In this document: one piece after another, positions 8,311 to 17,196 of the stretch
How positions within the stretch are numbered: position 1 is the first letter of the stretch
How the letters are laid out: every line of letters begins with the position of its first letter
Origin: Amarobacter sp035326025
Lineage (GTDB): Bacteria > Chloroflexota > Dehalococcoidia > Tepidiformales > Tepidiformaceae
DNA: 54,170 bases
Assembly (NCBI GenBank): GCA_035326025.1
Contig: DAOKYT010000012.1
Span: 1 to 54,170 of the forward strand
Reading direction: 5' to 3'
Translations under genes and position numbers: made by a program
The notes under the pieces: model-generated
What the model was told of the DNA's origin: nothing
Databases searched by the model: none
Seen by the model: only the letters and a program-made list of their open reading frames with translations

Positions 8311-8844
8311 CTAGCGGGCACCCTCCAGTTCGCGCCGTAGCCGCTTGAGCCGGGTCCGAACGCTTCCATCTACCAGCTTGTCGCCGACGCGGACGACCAC
8401 GCCGCCGACGATGCCGGGGTCGACAGTGCCGGTAACCCGGACCTGCTTCCCCAGCGATTGGCCGATTTGCTGGGCGATGGCGTCGAGCTGGGCTGGCGCC
8501 AGTTCGACCGCCGTCGTCACCTCGGCATGGGCAATGCCTTCGTGGTCATCCGCCAGGCGCCCGAACGCATCGGCGACTGCGCGCCCTTCCGCCGCGCGGC
8601 CCCTGGCGACGAGCAGCTTCGCCAGGTTCAGCACCAGCGGACTGACGTCGAGGGTGCGTTCGACCATGGAGAGGCGCTGTTCGATGGGCACGCGCGCATC
8701 GGAAAGGATCGGCGCCAGGCCAGATTCGGTGAGCACCGTGGCGACATCGTTGAGCTCCGACCGCCAGCTGGCGATGGTGCCGGTATCGCGGGCGATCCCG
8801 AATGCCGCCTGTGCGTAGCGCCTGGCCGCCTGCACGTCTGCCAT
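8311..8844 (-). CDS. atpH: F1Fo ATP synthase delta subunit
   Basis: Peripheral-stalk subunit (OSCP homologue) joining F1 to the b dimer. The 177 residues start RRYAQAAFGIARDTG, the typical N-terminal helix, and end with the conserved region VRVTGTVDPGIVGGVVVRVG. It lies 3 nt after atpF and 40 nt before atpA, in the standard F-H-A order. Confidence 0.95.
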   Translation of the reverse strand: MADVQAARRYAQAAFGIARDTGTIASWRSELNDVATVLTESGLAPILSDARVPIEQRLSMVERTLDVSPLVLNLAKLLVARGRAAEGRAVADAFGRLADDHEGIAHAEVTTAVELAPAQLDAIAQQIGQSLGKQVRVTGTVDPGIVGGVVVRVGDKLVDGSVRTRLKRLRRELEGAR

Positions 8845-8847
8845 CGC

Positions 8848-9357
8848 CTAGTTCCCGCTGAAGTTCGACTCGGCCAGCGCCTCATCGATGATGCGCTGGT
8901 GTGCCTGCCGGTCGAGGGACTGGTTGATGACCTTCTCGGCCGCGCTCACCGTGATGCTGGCAAACTCCGAGCGGAGCTCAGCGATCGCACGGTCGCGTTC
9001 GAGCTGGATCTCGTTCCGGGCCCGTTCGAGCGCGGCTTCGCGGTCCCTGGCGGCCTGTTCCCGAGCGTCAGCCTGGATGCGCGTGGCGATGTTCTGCGCA
9101 TTCGCCACGATCTCCTGGCCGTCCCTGCGGGCGGCTTCGAGCTGCGCCTGGATGTTGGCCTGGGCCGAGGCAGCCTCGGCGCGGGCGATCTCGGCCGCGT
9201 TCAGGCCCTCGGCGATCTTCTGCTTGCGCTCGTCCAGCATCTTCAGGATCGGCTTGTAGAGCGTCAGCCGAAGAATGACGAGCAGCACGAAGAAGTTCGC
9301 CACCTGCGCGATGAGCTGCGGCAGGTTCAGGCCGAGTGCTTCGACTGCTTTGTCCAT
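8848..9357 (-). CDS. atpF: F1Fo ATP synthase b subunit
   Basis: Peripheral stalk of 169 residues. One N-terminal membrane helix (ANFFVLLVILRLTLY, about residues 20-35) is followed by a long Ala/Glu/Arg-rich coiled coil. The stretch PILKMLDERKQKIAEGL just after the membrane is typical of the family. Only one b-type gene is present, so the stator is probably a homodimer. Confidence 0.95.
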   Translation of the reverse strand: MDKAVEALGLNLPQLIAQVANFFVLLVILRLTLYKPILKMLDERKQKIAEGLNAAEIARAEAASAQANIQAQLEAARRDGQEIVANAQNIATRIQADAREQAARDREAALERARNEIQLERDRAIAELRSEFASITVSAAEKVINQSLDRQAHQRIIDEALAESNFSGN

Positions 9358-9388
9358 GCGGGAACCTCGGTTCCGGCTGCTGCCGGGA

Positions 9389-9655
9389 CTAGATGACGAA
9401 GGCGATGATGAGGGCGGAAAGGAGCGCGTAGATGCCGATGGCTTCGGCGAATGCCACGCCCAGGATCATGTTGGTCTGGATGGCGGCGCGGGCCTCGGGG
9501 TTGCGGCCGAGCGCTTCCATCGCCTTGCCCACCAGGTTACCGATGGCCAGGGCGGGGGCGAAACCACCGACCGCCATCGCGATGGCGGCACCGATTGCCT
9601 TGGCGGCGTCTGTCTCCAGGATGACCAGGAACGGCAGAGCACTCAAAAAGTCCAT
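9389..9655 (-). CDS. atpE: F1Fo ATP synthase c subunit
   Basis: Proteolipid of the rotor ring, 88 residues in two membrane helices joined by the polar loop GRNPEAR. The ion-binding carboxylate in helix 2 is the Glu of GVAFAEAIGIYALL. Helix 1 is AAIAMAVGGFAPALAIG. The Gln and Ser/Thr pattern of Na+-binding rings is not evident, so H+ coupling is the simpler reading. It is 31 nt before atpF. Confidence 0.95.
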   Translation of the reverse strand: MDFLSALPFLVILETDAAKAIGAAIAMAVGGFAPALAIGNLVGKAMEALGRNPEARAAIQTNMILGVAFAEAIGIYALLSALIIAFVI

Positions 9656-9718
9656 GTCTGACTTGCCTCCGTTGCACCTCTCCGGGGTGCGTTTCAGATT
9701 TCCGTTTGCGAACAGGCC

Positions 9719-11044
9719 CTAGTGAGCCTGGACTGCCCCAGGTTCGGGATGGCCGTGGTGGTGCGCGTCGGCCCCACCACCTTCGTGGCCGTCGTGGTGT
9801 TCCTCGTCGCCGTGGTGCTCGACGGCACCAACAGCGAACACCAGCGTGAGCATCGCGAACACCGAGGCCTGGATGAAGCCCACGAAGAGCTCCAGGCCGT
9901 AGATGATGTCCACGAAGAGGAATGGCATGAGGAACGTCAGCATCAGGATGAGCACTTCGCCCGCGAAGATGTTTCCAAAGAGACGGAAGGCGAAGCTGAT
10001 GATGCGAATGAACTCGGAAAGAAGTTCGAGTATGCCCACGAAGGACATAATCCCGTTGAGGTTGAAGAACTTCTTCAGGTAGCCGAAGCCGAGCGCCTGG
10101 AAGCCCCAGAACTCGATGCAGAGGAACGCCACAATGCCGAGCGCGAGCGTGTTGTTCACGTCGCTGAAGGCACTGCGGAAGTAGGGGATGACGAGCCCGA
10201 GCTTCTTTCCCGGGAATTCGACCTGGTCGACATCGACGCCGAGCGCGGCGCTGGGAATGGCATTGTGCCCGGGATCCCCGGCGTGCTCGTCACCGTGGCT
10301 TTCCTCGGCGAGATGGACCTTCGGCGCGTCCGGGTCGGCTTCGAGAGCAGCCAGGGCGGCGCGGACGTCGGCCTCGCCCGGCGCGGCCTCGTGATCCTCG
10401 GGCCCTTCGAAGTCCGTGAATTCCTCCGCGAGGAAGATGATGTAGCGGTCGGTGGCGACACCGGCCGAGTCACCGGCCTGGACCTCGAACTTGACGGCCC
10501 TGGCGCCGTTCTGGGCGACGGTCATGCCGCCGGTGTTCTCCATGAACCAGGCGGCATAGTGCTCACGCGTCTCGTAGACCTTGTCGTCGTGGGCGTGCTC
10601 GTAGATTTGCTCGAAGACGTGATGGTTCACGTCCTCGGTCTTGCCGATGGCGTTGAAGAACGGCATCAGGCCAAACCAGTTGTTGACAATGACGTAGATG
10701 AAGATGGTGGCGACCACCATGAAGAACGTGCGGCCGTTCTTCTCCCCGGCGATCTCCTCCACCTGGCCGACAAGGAAGGAGATGACGGCCTCGACAAAGT
10801 TCTGGACGCCAGAGGGGACGATCTGCATGGATCGGGTGGCAAGGATGGAGAGGATGATGATGATGGCCATCACCGTCCACGAGGCGATCAGGGTGTTGCT
10901 GATGTTGAGCGGCCCGACGGTGGTGATGACTTCGGCGGGAACGATGATCTCCGGCTGTGGCCCACGCGCGACCAGGAGGCCAACGGCAAGCCAGCCAATC
11001 ACCACTGCGGCAATCAACCCGATCTTGAGGAGCTTCAAAATCAA
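9719..11044 (-). CDS. atpB: F1Fo ATP synthase a subunit, unusually long
   Basis: Stator membrane subunit that forms the proton half-channels. The essential Arg is present in ISFAFRLFGNIFAGEV, and the regions WFGLMPFF, IPYFRSAFSDVNNTLALG and GFIQASVFAMLTLV identify the family. At 441 residues it is much longer than the usual 230-310. About 150 hydrophilic, acidic residues (roughly 132-288, with DFEGPEDHEAAPGEADV and ESHGDEHAGD) sit between the second membrane helix and the IPYFRS segment. The last 35 residues hold ten His. The probable start is TTG overlapping the atpI stop (TTGA). Confidence 0.93.
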   Translation of the reverse strand: MILKLLKIGLIAAVVIGWLAVGLLVARGPQPEIIVPAEVITTVGPLNISNTLIASWTVMAIIIILSILATRSMQIVPSGVQNFVEAVISFLVGQVEEIAGEKNGRTFFMVVATIFIYVIVNNWFGLMPFFNAIGKTEDVNHHVFEQIYEHAHDDKVYETREHYAAWFMENTGGMTVAQNGARAVKFEVQAGDSAGVATDRYIIFLAEEFTDFEGPEDHEAAPGEADVRAALAALEADPDAPKVHLAEESHGDEHAGDPGHNAIPSAALGVDVDQVEFPGKKLGLVIPYFRSAFSDVNNTLALGIVAFLCIEFWGFQALGFGYLKKFFNLNGIMSFVGILELLSEFIRIISFAFRLFGNIFAGEVLILMLTFLMPFLFVDIIYGLELFVGFIQASVFAMLTLVFAVGAVEHHGDEEHHDGHEGGGADAHHHGHPEPGAVQAH

Positions 11045-11274
11045 CCCTGCTCTGAATCGCCCTCCCCGAGCCAGCGCATGAACGGCAGCAGCATTCGATA
11101 GCCACCGACCGCGGCCACGGCCAGTCCGAGGACGATCCCTATCAGTGTGAATGTGGGCTCAAGGCCGGTCTCCCCATCGAGCCAGTGGCCGATGAGTACT
11201 CCCAGGATGATTGCGGTGGCGAAAAACCACCCCGCACCCAGCAGTGAGGCAGCCGGAGCTATCCATCTGCCCAC
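11041..11274 (-). CDS. atpI: AtpI-like ATP synthase gene 1 protein
   Basis: A 77-residue membrane protein with two hydrophobic helices (LLGAGWFFATAIILGVLIG and TFTLIGIVLGLAVAAVGGY) separated by HWLDGETGLEP, the pattern of the AtpI/ATPase gene 1 family, proposed to help c-ring assembly or Mg2+ transport. The start is the GTG at 11274, with GGGAGG 5 nt upstream; longer in-frame extensions overlap the promoter and look non-coding. It is the first gene of the atp operon and overlaps atpB by 4 nt. Confidence 0.8.
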   Translation of the reverse strand: MGRWIAPAASLLGAGWFFATAIILGVLIGHWLDGETGLEPTFTLIGIVLGLAVAAVGGYRMLLPFMRWLGEGDSEQG

Positions 11275-11310
11275 ACACGCCTCCCAGGCGCCGGTCTCCA
11301 GACCCCGCGC

Positions 11311-11340
11311 ATCATAGGCGGATTGTGAATCAATGCGCAA
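11311..11340 (-). promoter_or_regulatory. Probable atp operon promoter
   Basis: On the minus strand, -35 TTGCGC (11335-11340), 18-nt spacer, -10 TATGAT (11311-11316), then about 36 nt to the atpI GTG. It lies in the only sizeable gap before the operon. Confidence 0.55.
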
Positions 11341-11389
11341 CCGGATCGAGGCCTCCGAAGACCCGGTTTTGTGAATCCGCGGAGCCCGA

Positions 11390-11935
11390 TCAGGAGCGCT
11401 TGCGCTGGTCGAAATCGTCCAGGTCGAGGCCCTCGATGAAGTCCTTGAAGGCTCCGAGGCGCTCGAGCTCCGCCGGATCCACCGGACGCGTGCTTTCGAG
11501 CGGAGGCTGGGCGGGAGCCCCCGGCTGCCCCTCCTCGTCGAGCAGCACGCCTGCGCGGTCGAGGACCTCGTCGGAAGCGAAGATGGGCGCATCGACGCGG
11601 ACCGCAAGGGCAATCGCATCCGAGGGCCGGCTATCGATCTCCATCGTTTCGCCGTTCACATCGAGGACGATGCGGGCGTAGAACGTATCGTTCGAGAGGT
11701 CATTGACCAGGATGTAGACGACGCGGCCCCCGAGCTGTTCGATGAGATTGCGAAGCAGATCGTGGGTGAGGGGCCGGGCAACCGACACGTCCTGCAGCCG
11801 GACGGCGATGGCGTCAGCCTCAGCCGGGCCGATCCAGATAGGCAAATACCGATCGGCATCCTTTTCGCGGAGGATGACCACGCGCTGGTAGTTCATGAGG
11901 CTGAGCCTGATGCTTTCGATGCTCAGCTCTTTCAC
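11390..11935 (-). CDS. Bifunctional nuclease (DUF151) family protein
   Basis: A 181-residue protein of the BFN/DUF151 family; some plant members have DNase/RNase activity, but the bacterial role is uncertain. Supporting segments are LPIWIGPAEADAIAVRL, RPLTHDLLRNLIEQLG, VNDLSNDTFYARIVL and DSRPSDAIALAVRVDAPIFA, all strongly conserved in the family. The C-terminal 50 residues are variable and acidic. The GTG start has GGAGGGG 7 nt upstream, and a good promoter lies at 11971-12000. It is transcribed separately from the atp operon. Confidence 0.9.
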   Translation of the reverse strand: MKELSIESIRLSLMNYQRVVILREKDADRYLPIWIGPAEADAIAVRLQDVSVARPLTHDLLRNLIEQLGGRVVYILVNDLSNDTFYARIVLDVNGETMEIDSRPSDAIALAVRVDAPIFASDEVLDRAGVLLDEEGQPGAPAQPPLESTRPVDPAELERLGAFKDFIEGLDLDDFDQRKRS

Positions 11936-11970
11936 AGGAAGACCCCTCCGGGCTCGATGGCCCTGACTCG

Positions 11971-12000
11971 ATGATAGGTTCGGCCCGATCGGCCAGTCAA
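11971..12000 (-). promoter_or_regulatory. Promoter of the DUF151 gene
   Basis: TTGACT (11995-12000), 18-nt spacer, TATCAT (11971-11976) on the minus strand. The -35 overlaps the stop codon of the upstream MFS gene. Confidence 0.6.
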
Positions 12001-13334
12001 CGATGCGACCTTTCCACCGGGGGACGCAGCCCCGGGCGGGGTTCAGCGGGCGCCCGCAGGTTCGCCACCGCCACCACGCCGATTCCCCCGGCTACCACCG
12101 CCAGCACCGGGGTGACTCCCACCAGGTCGGCCATGCCCCCGGCAACGAGCACCGGGAACGACGAGGCGATCGCCGAGAGCGCGGATTGCGTCGCTCCCAC
12201 CCGTCCGCGGAGGTGGAGGGGCACCCGGTCGTCCATCACCGTCTGGCCAGCGACCGAAACGACGGCGTAGGCAAAGCCGAGCGGGAACATGATCGTCATC
12301 GCTACCACGCCTCCACCATCGAATTTGCCGATGTCGACGGAATTGAGCCACGAGAAGGCGCCGAAGCCGCCAAGGAAATCGGCCTCCTCGTTCACGAAAG
12401 CCAGCAGACCAAGACAGGCGACGAAAATCGTGAACCCGGTGGTGGTCAGAAACCCGTGCGGCACCCGGTGGGCGAGGAACCCGGCGATCCGCAGGCCAAG
12501 GACAACACCGCCCACCGCCGGAAGGAGGATCAGTGCCCCGATATCGACGGGGAGGCCGAGCACGTCCTCGATGTACTTGGGGACCAGCCCGCTAAGGATG
12601 ATGAGCGTGGCCGAGATCAGGGTGAGCTCGACAACAGCGTGCATCACGGTGATATCGGAGCGGATGGTGCGCCAGCCCGCGAGCCACCACCGTCCCGTCG
12701 GTTCCCCGCCGACGTCGATGCGCACCGGCGAGTGTGTCCGGCCGATCAGGATCGCCTGGAAGGCCGCGATGACAAACAGCGCCGCGCAAATGACGAAGAG
12801 TGCATCACGGCTATCGAACACCCGGAGGACGAGCGGGGTGAGCAGGCCCAGGCCGATGAGTTGCGCTGCCCCGCCGACTGCCTGGCTGATCGCGTTGGCA
12901 CGGGCGAGCTCGGAGCGTTCGATGATTGCCGGCATGATGGCGCCTTCGGCGGAGCTGGCGAACTGGGTCGCCGTTGCGAGGAGCACCGCGACCACGTAGT
13001 AGGCGGCGGCGCCGCCTTCGTTCAGCAGGAAGTAAAGACACACGCCAGCGCGGGCCATGTCGCCGAGGAACACGAGCATGCGCTTGGGGAGCACATCGGC
13101 CGCGGTGCCGGCGACGATCCCGGCGACCGTGGATGGCACGACGAGGGCCAGCACCAGCAGTGAACTCAGGAATGCCTTCCCGGTTTCCTCGTTGATCAGA
13201 AGGACGAGGGCGAAGTTGAGCGCGTTCTGGGCCACGCGCGAGAAGAAGCGCGTGAAGCTGAGCATACGGAACGGGCGCTGTTGCAGCAGTGGCGCGCGGA
13301 TCTGGCCGATGGCCTCACTCATCGCGCCGGACAA
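11997..13334 (-). CDS. Major facilitator superfamily transporter
   Basis: A 445-residue polytopic membrane protein with about 12 hydrophobic segments, for example NFALVLLINEETG, LLVLALVVPSTVAGIVAGTAADVL and VLGLRIAGFLAHRVPHG. The loop between helices 2 and 3 has the MFS motif A-like DVLPKRMLVFLGDMARAG. It resembles the MFS_3 (enterobactin exporter-like) branch; the substrate is unknown. It overlaps the DUF951 gene by 20 nt, so it is probably the last gene of the murI-pyrF-DUF951 transcript. A start four codons later (MSEAIGQ) is equally plausible. Confidence 0.85.
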   Translation of the reverse strand: MSGAMSEAIGQIRAPLLQQRPFRMLSFTRFFSRVAQNALNFALVLLINEETGKAFLSSLLVLALVVPSTVAGIVAGTAADVLPKRMLVFLGDMARAGVCLYFLLNEGGAAAYYVVAVLLATATQFASSAEGAIMPAIIERSELARANAISQAVGGAAQLIGLGLLTPLVLRVFDSRDALFVICAALFVIAAFQAILIGRTHSPVRIDVGGEPTGRWWLAGWRTIRSDITVMHAVVELTLISATLIILSGLVPKYIEDVLGLPVDIGALILLPAVGGVVLGLRIAGFLAHRVPHGFLTTTGFTIFVACLGLLAFVNEEADFLGGFGAFSWLNSVDIGKFDGGGVVAMTIMFPLGFAYAVVSVAGQTVMDDRVPLHLRGRVGATQSALSAIASSFPVLVAGGMADLVGVTPVLAVVAGGIGVVAVANLRAPAEPRPGLRPPVERSHR

Positions 13335-13506
13335 GCGCCTTCATGCGGCCCTCGAAGCGGCGGCGCTCAACCATGACGCGGCGGTGGCAGGTGAGGCACT
13401 CGATGCCGATATCCGCGCCCGTCCGGTAGACGCGCCACTCCCAGCCGCCGCACGGGTGCTGGCGGCGCATGCGGTAGACCTCGCCGGGCTGGATCTCCGC
13501 GATCAT
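13315..13506 (-). CDS. DUF951 family protein
   Basis: A 63-residue protein of the small DUF951 family: PGEVYRMRRQHPCGGWEWRV, GADIGIECLTCHRRVMV and a basic C-terminus. Three conserved Cys (HPCGG, CLTC) suggest a small metal-binding or nucleic-acid-binding fold, but no function is established. It is sandwiched by overlaps with pyrF upstream and the MFS gene downstream. Confidence 0.85.
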   Translation of the reverse strand: MIAEIQPGEVYRMRRQHPCGGWEWRVYRTGADIGIECLTCHRRVMVERRRFEGRMKALVRRDE

Positions 13507-14293
13507 GCGGGGGCCACGGCTGCCGCCCGGAGCTCATCGCGAAGCTGCCGGGCCGCGGCAGCCGCGGCCTCGGGAAGCTCCGGGCCCTCGCCCGCGTATA
13601 TGACGGCGCGGGAGGCGTTCACCACCATCGCGCCGGGCCGATAACCGACGGCCGCCACCACCTCGTCCGCCCGTCCACCCTGCGTTCCCACGCCGGGGAT
13701 GAGCAGCGGGGTCGCGGGGACCAGCGCGCGCACCATCCGGAGCTCATTCGGCGCGGTTGCGCCGACAACCAGGCCAATGTTCGGGGACCACCTCGAGGCC
13801 GTAACCGCCACTTCTTCAAAGAGCATCCTCCCGTTCGCCAGGCGCTGCTCCTGGAACTCGCGCGAACCGGGGTTGGAGGTGCGGCAGAGCACGAAGACCC
13901 CGCGGCCCTCGTAGGCGAGGAAGGGCTCGACCGTATCGCGCCCCTGGTAGCCGCTGACCGTGACGGCGCCAAAGCCCCACTGTTCGAACATGGCGCGGGC
14001 ATAGGCCTCCGCCGTGTTGCCGATATCGCCCCGTTTCACGTCGCCAATCACCGGGATACCGGCGGGGATTGCGCGGAGCGTTGCTTCCAGCGCCCGCAGC
14101 CCCGGGATGCCGAACTGCTCGTAGAACGCGATGTTGGGCTTGTAGCAGGCAGCGTAGGGGGCGGTCGCTTCGATAATGGCGGCGTTGAATGCGGCCACGT
14201 CTTCGGCCCGGTGCTTGCGGAAATCGGGGTCGAGGCCCACGCAGACGAGTGAGTCGACCTCGCGGCTGCGGCGTTCCAGTTCGTCGAAAAAGC

Positions 14294-14297
<4 letters not shown>
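13503..14297 (-). CDS. pyrF: Orotidine 5'-phosphate decarboxylase
   Basis: Converts OMP to UMP, the last step of de novo UMP synthesis. The 264 residues fit the type 2 subfamily: CVGLDPDF near the N-terminus, the catalytic Asp-Lys-Asp set in GDVKRGDIGNTAEAYA, and IPGVGTQGG plus NASRAVIYAG at the phosphate-binding end. It is not in the pyr operon at 26.6-35.6 kb but between murI and the DUF951 gene, overlapping each by 4 nt, so it probably escapes the PyrR attenuation seen there. Confidence 0.96.
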
Positions 14298-15079
<782 letters not shown>

Positions 15080-15135
15080 CGGTCTAAAAGGATAGCACGC
15101 GTGCCCGGATCGCCAGGTTAGGCGATGCTCTGGCG

Positions 15136-15852
15136 ATGGTCTCCCGCATCGAGGTCGCCGCCATCCCCGCCGAGGCCCTGCTCATCCCGGCCGACTGTTA
15201 CGTCGTTATCGATTGCCTCCGCGCGACCACCACCATCGCAACAGTGTTCGCGCGTGGGCTGACCGACCTGGTGGTCTGCGACAGCCTGGAGCAATCGCGG
15301 ATCCGGGGCGCGGCGGAAGACCGCGTGCTCTTCGGCGAGGTGGGCGGCCTCCCGCCGGACGACTTCGATTATGGCAACTCCCCGGCGGAGGCGTCCGGTC
15401 TCCATCTCGATGGCCGGCGGGGGTTGCTCTACACGACCAACGGGACCACGGCCATCTGCGTGCTCGCCGGGCAGGGCACCGTCATCGCGGGCTCGCTGGC
15501 GAACCTGTCCGCGGTCATCACCGCCTGTGAGCAGTTCTCAACCGTCGCCTTCGTGTGTGCCGGCGAAGCCCGCGGGAACCGCTTCGGACTGGACGACTTC
15601 GGCGCCGCTGCCTGGTTCGTGCAGGAGCTTGCCCGGCGGAACCCCGGAGCCGGGCTTGGCGACCTGGCCCTGCTCGCGGCGCGCAGCACGCAGCTCGACC
15701 GCCTCATCCTGGACTCGAGGCACGCGGACGAGACGAGAAGGCTGGGGCTCGAACACGACATCGATTTCGCCCTTCGGCGCGACACGTCCGCCACGGTCCC
15801 GATGGTCACGGCACACGGGCAGGGGTGGGCCCTGCTGGAGGACCGCCGGTAA
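15136..15852 (+). CDS. ComB-like 2-phosphosulfolactate phosphatase family protein
   Basis: A 238-residue member of the ComB family, Mg2+-dependent phosphatases named for coenzyme M synthesis in methanogens but common in bacteria without that pathway. Supporting segments are VVIDCLRATTTIATVFARG, FGEVGGLPPDDFDYGNSP, LYTTNGTTA and VCAGEARGNRFGLDDFGAAA. The true substrate here is unknown. A GATGCT box 6 nt before the ATG suggests a leaderless start. It ends 3 nt from the convergent DUF4129 gene. Confidence 0.88.
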   Translation: MVSRIEVAAIPAEALLIPADCYVVIDCLRATTTIATVFARGLTDLVVCDSLEQSRIRGAAEDRVLFGEVGGLPPDDFDYGNSPAEASGLHLDGRRGLLYTTNGTTAICVLAGQGTVIAGSLANLSAVITACEQFSTVAFVCAGEARGNRFGLDDFGAAAWFVQELARRNPGAGLGDLALLAARSTQLDRLILDSRHADETRRLGLEHDIDFALRRDTSATVPMVTAHGQGWALLEDRR

Positions 15853-15855
15853 GGG

Positions 15856-17196
15856 TCAGCGGACCTCGCGCCAGCGGCGGCGCAGGTCTTCGAGCGCGCG
15901 CGGATCGGGCTCGCGACCGCCGTAGCGGGCCTCTTCGAAGGCGGCGGTGATGTCGTCGGTCACCGCCGTGGCGAAGGCCGCATGCAGCTCGGGCAGGTAC
16001 TCGCGCGGGGTGAGGCCATCGGGGCGTGGGTGCCCCTCGTGTTCGGCACGGTGGAGAACCTCGACGTAGAGGCGAGCCGCCCCGGAACCGCCGGCATCGA
16101 GGCCTGGCCCGCGGCGGCCAGGGATGAGCGAGCGAAGCCACTCGCGAAGGTCTCCCCGGAGATCACCGGCAGGGGAGGCGGAAGGAGGGGCGGCGGCCCG
16201 CGCCTCCTGGCGCTTGCGAAGGCGGACAAAGATGAGTACCAGGCCGGTCACCAGGATGGCCATGCCCCCGAGCGCCAGGGTCCTCAGGAGGAGGACGCTC
16301 ACCCGGGCCAGCGGCGAGTCGTCGCCGGGTTCGCCGTCGGCGGCCTCCCCCTGCCGGTCGGCCAGGTCCTCCTGGAGTCCCTCGAACGGGTTGTTGCCGC
16401 CGAGGATGAGTTCGAAGAACCGGGTCAGCACCCAGGCCAAGGGGGTGAGGATGATAGTGAGGACGACCTCGACGGCCTTGCCGGCCACCGGCCCGGCAAT
16501 CGGCCCAACGACGGGGGCCACCACCGTGAAGATCACCAGCCCGAGGGCGGACACGGCCACTGTTGCACCCAGCAAGACCCCGGCGGTGCTGCCGGCGCGA
16601 AGGTCGCCGAACGTGGTGCCGCTCAGCGAGAGTTGCGAGGCAGCCAGCGCCACAACCGCGAAGGCAAAGAAAGCGGCGCCAGCCCGGCCGACCTCGCCGG
16701 AGCGGTCGGACGCCGCGCCAAACACGATGATGAGGGTGCCAAGGGCGAATGGGATAGTTGCCGACTTCGGGATCGACTCCATCTCGACATCGTCGGCGGC
16801 GCGGTAGGAAGCGCGCGCCCAGGCGGCGCCCAGCAGCAACGCCGCCATGATGCCGCGCCCCCCGCGCTCGATGGCGGTACCGGCGTCCTCCAGGAAGTCA
16901 CCGGCCCACGCGAAATCCCAGATAGCCACATCGCGGGCGACTTCGATCCGAATGACAAGGTAAATGAGCGCCAGGCCACCCGCGGCGGTGAACAGGTAGG
17001 CGCGCCGGCTGGAGAGGTCGAACCCAGCGACGAAGCGCGGCAACCAGAACGCGGCGAGGCCCACCACGACAAAGCCCCACCAGCCAACGGCGTGCGCCGC
17101 GGGACCGCTGTAGGCGTTCGCGAAAAGTTCAGCGAGGGCGGCGAACAGGAAGGCATCGGCCAGGAGCGAAGCGCCGACCGCGACCGCGCCGATCAC
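15856..17196 (-). CDS. Membrane protein with C-terminal DUF4129
   Basis: A 446-residue protein with several membrane helices in the first 260 residues (for example GWWGFVVVGLAAFWLP, LALGGMAILVTGLVLIFVRL) and a soluble C-terminal region carrying the DUF4129 pattern YVEVLHRAEHEGHPRPDGLTPREYLP. DUF4129 proteins usually accompany transglutaminase-like, DUF58 and MoxR genes in a membrane-linked cluster of unresolved function. Here it follows DUF58 with a 4-nt overlap, so the three genes form one operon. No transglutaminase domain is visible. Confidence 0.78.
   Translation of the reverse strand: MIGAVAVGASLLADAFLFAALAELFANAYSGPAAHAVGWWGFVVVGLAAFWLPRFVAGFDLSSRRAYLFTAAGGLALIYLVIRIEVARDVAIWDFAWAGDFLEDAGTAIERGGRGIMAALLLGAAWARASYRAADDVEMESIPKSATIPFALGTLIIVFGAASDRSGEVGRAGAAFFAFAVVALAASQLSLSGTTFGDLRAGSTAGVLLGATVAVSALGLVIFTVVAPVVGPIAGPVAGKAVEVVLTIILTPLAWVLTRFFELILGGNNPFEGLQEDLADRQGEAADGEPGDDSPLARVSVLLLRTLALGGMAILVTGLVLIFVRLRKRQEARAAAPPSASPAGDLRGDLREWLRSLIPGRRGPGLDAGGSGAARLYVEVLHRAEHEGHPRPDGLTPREYLPELHAAFATAVTDDITAAFEEARYGGREPDPRALEDLRRRWREVR

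Noticed and set aside
11041..11619. A 192-residue version of the AtpI-like protein
   Set aside because: The extension covers the atp promoter and the end of the DUF151 gene; the GTG at 11274 has a proper RBS and matches family length.
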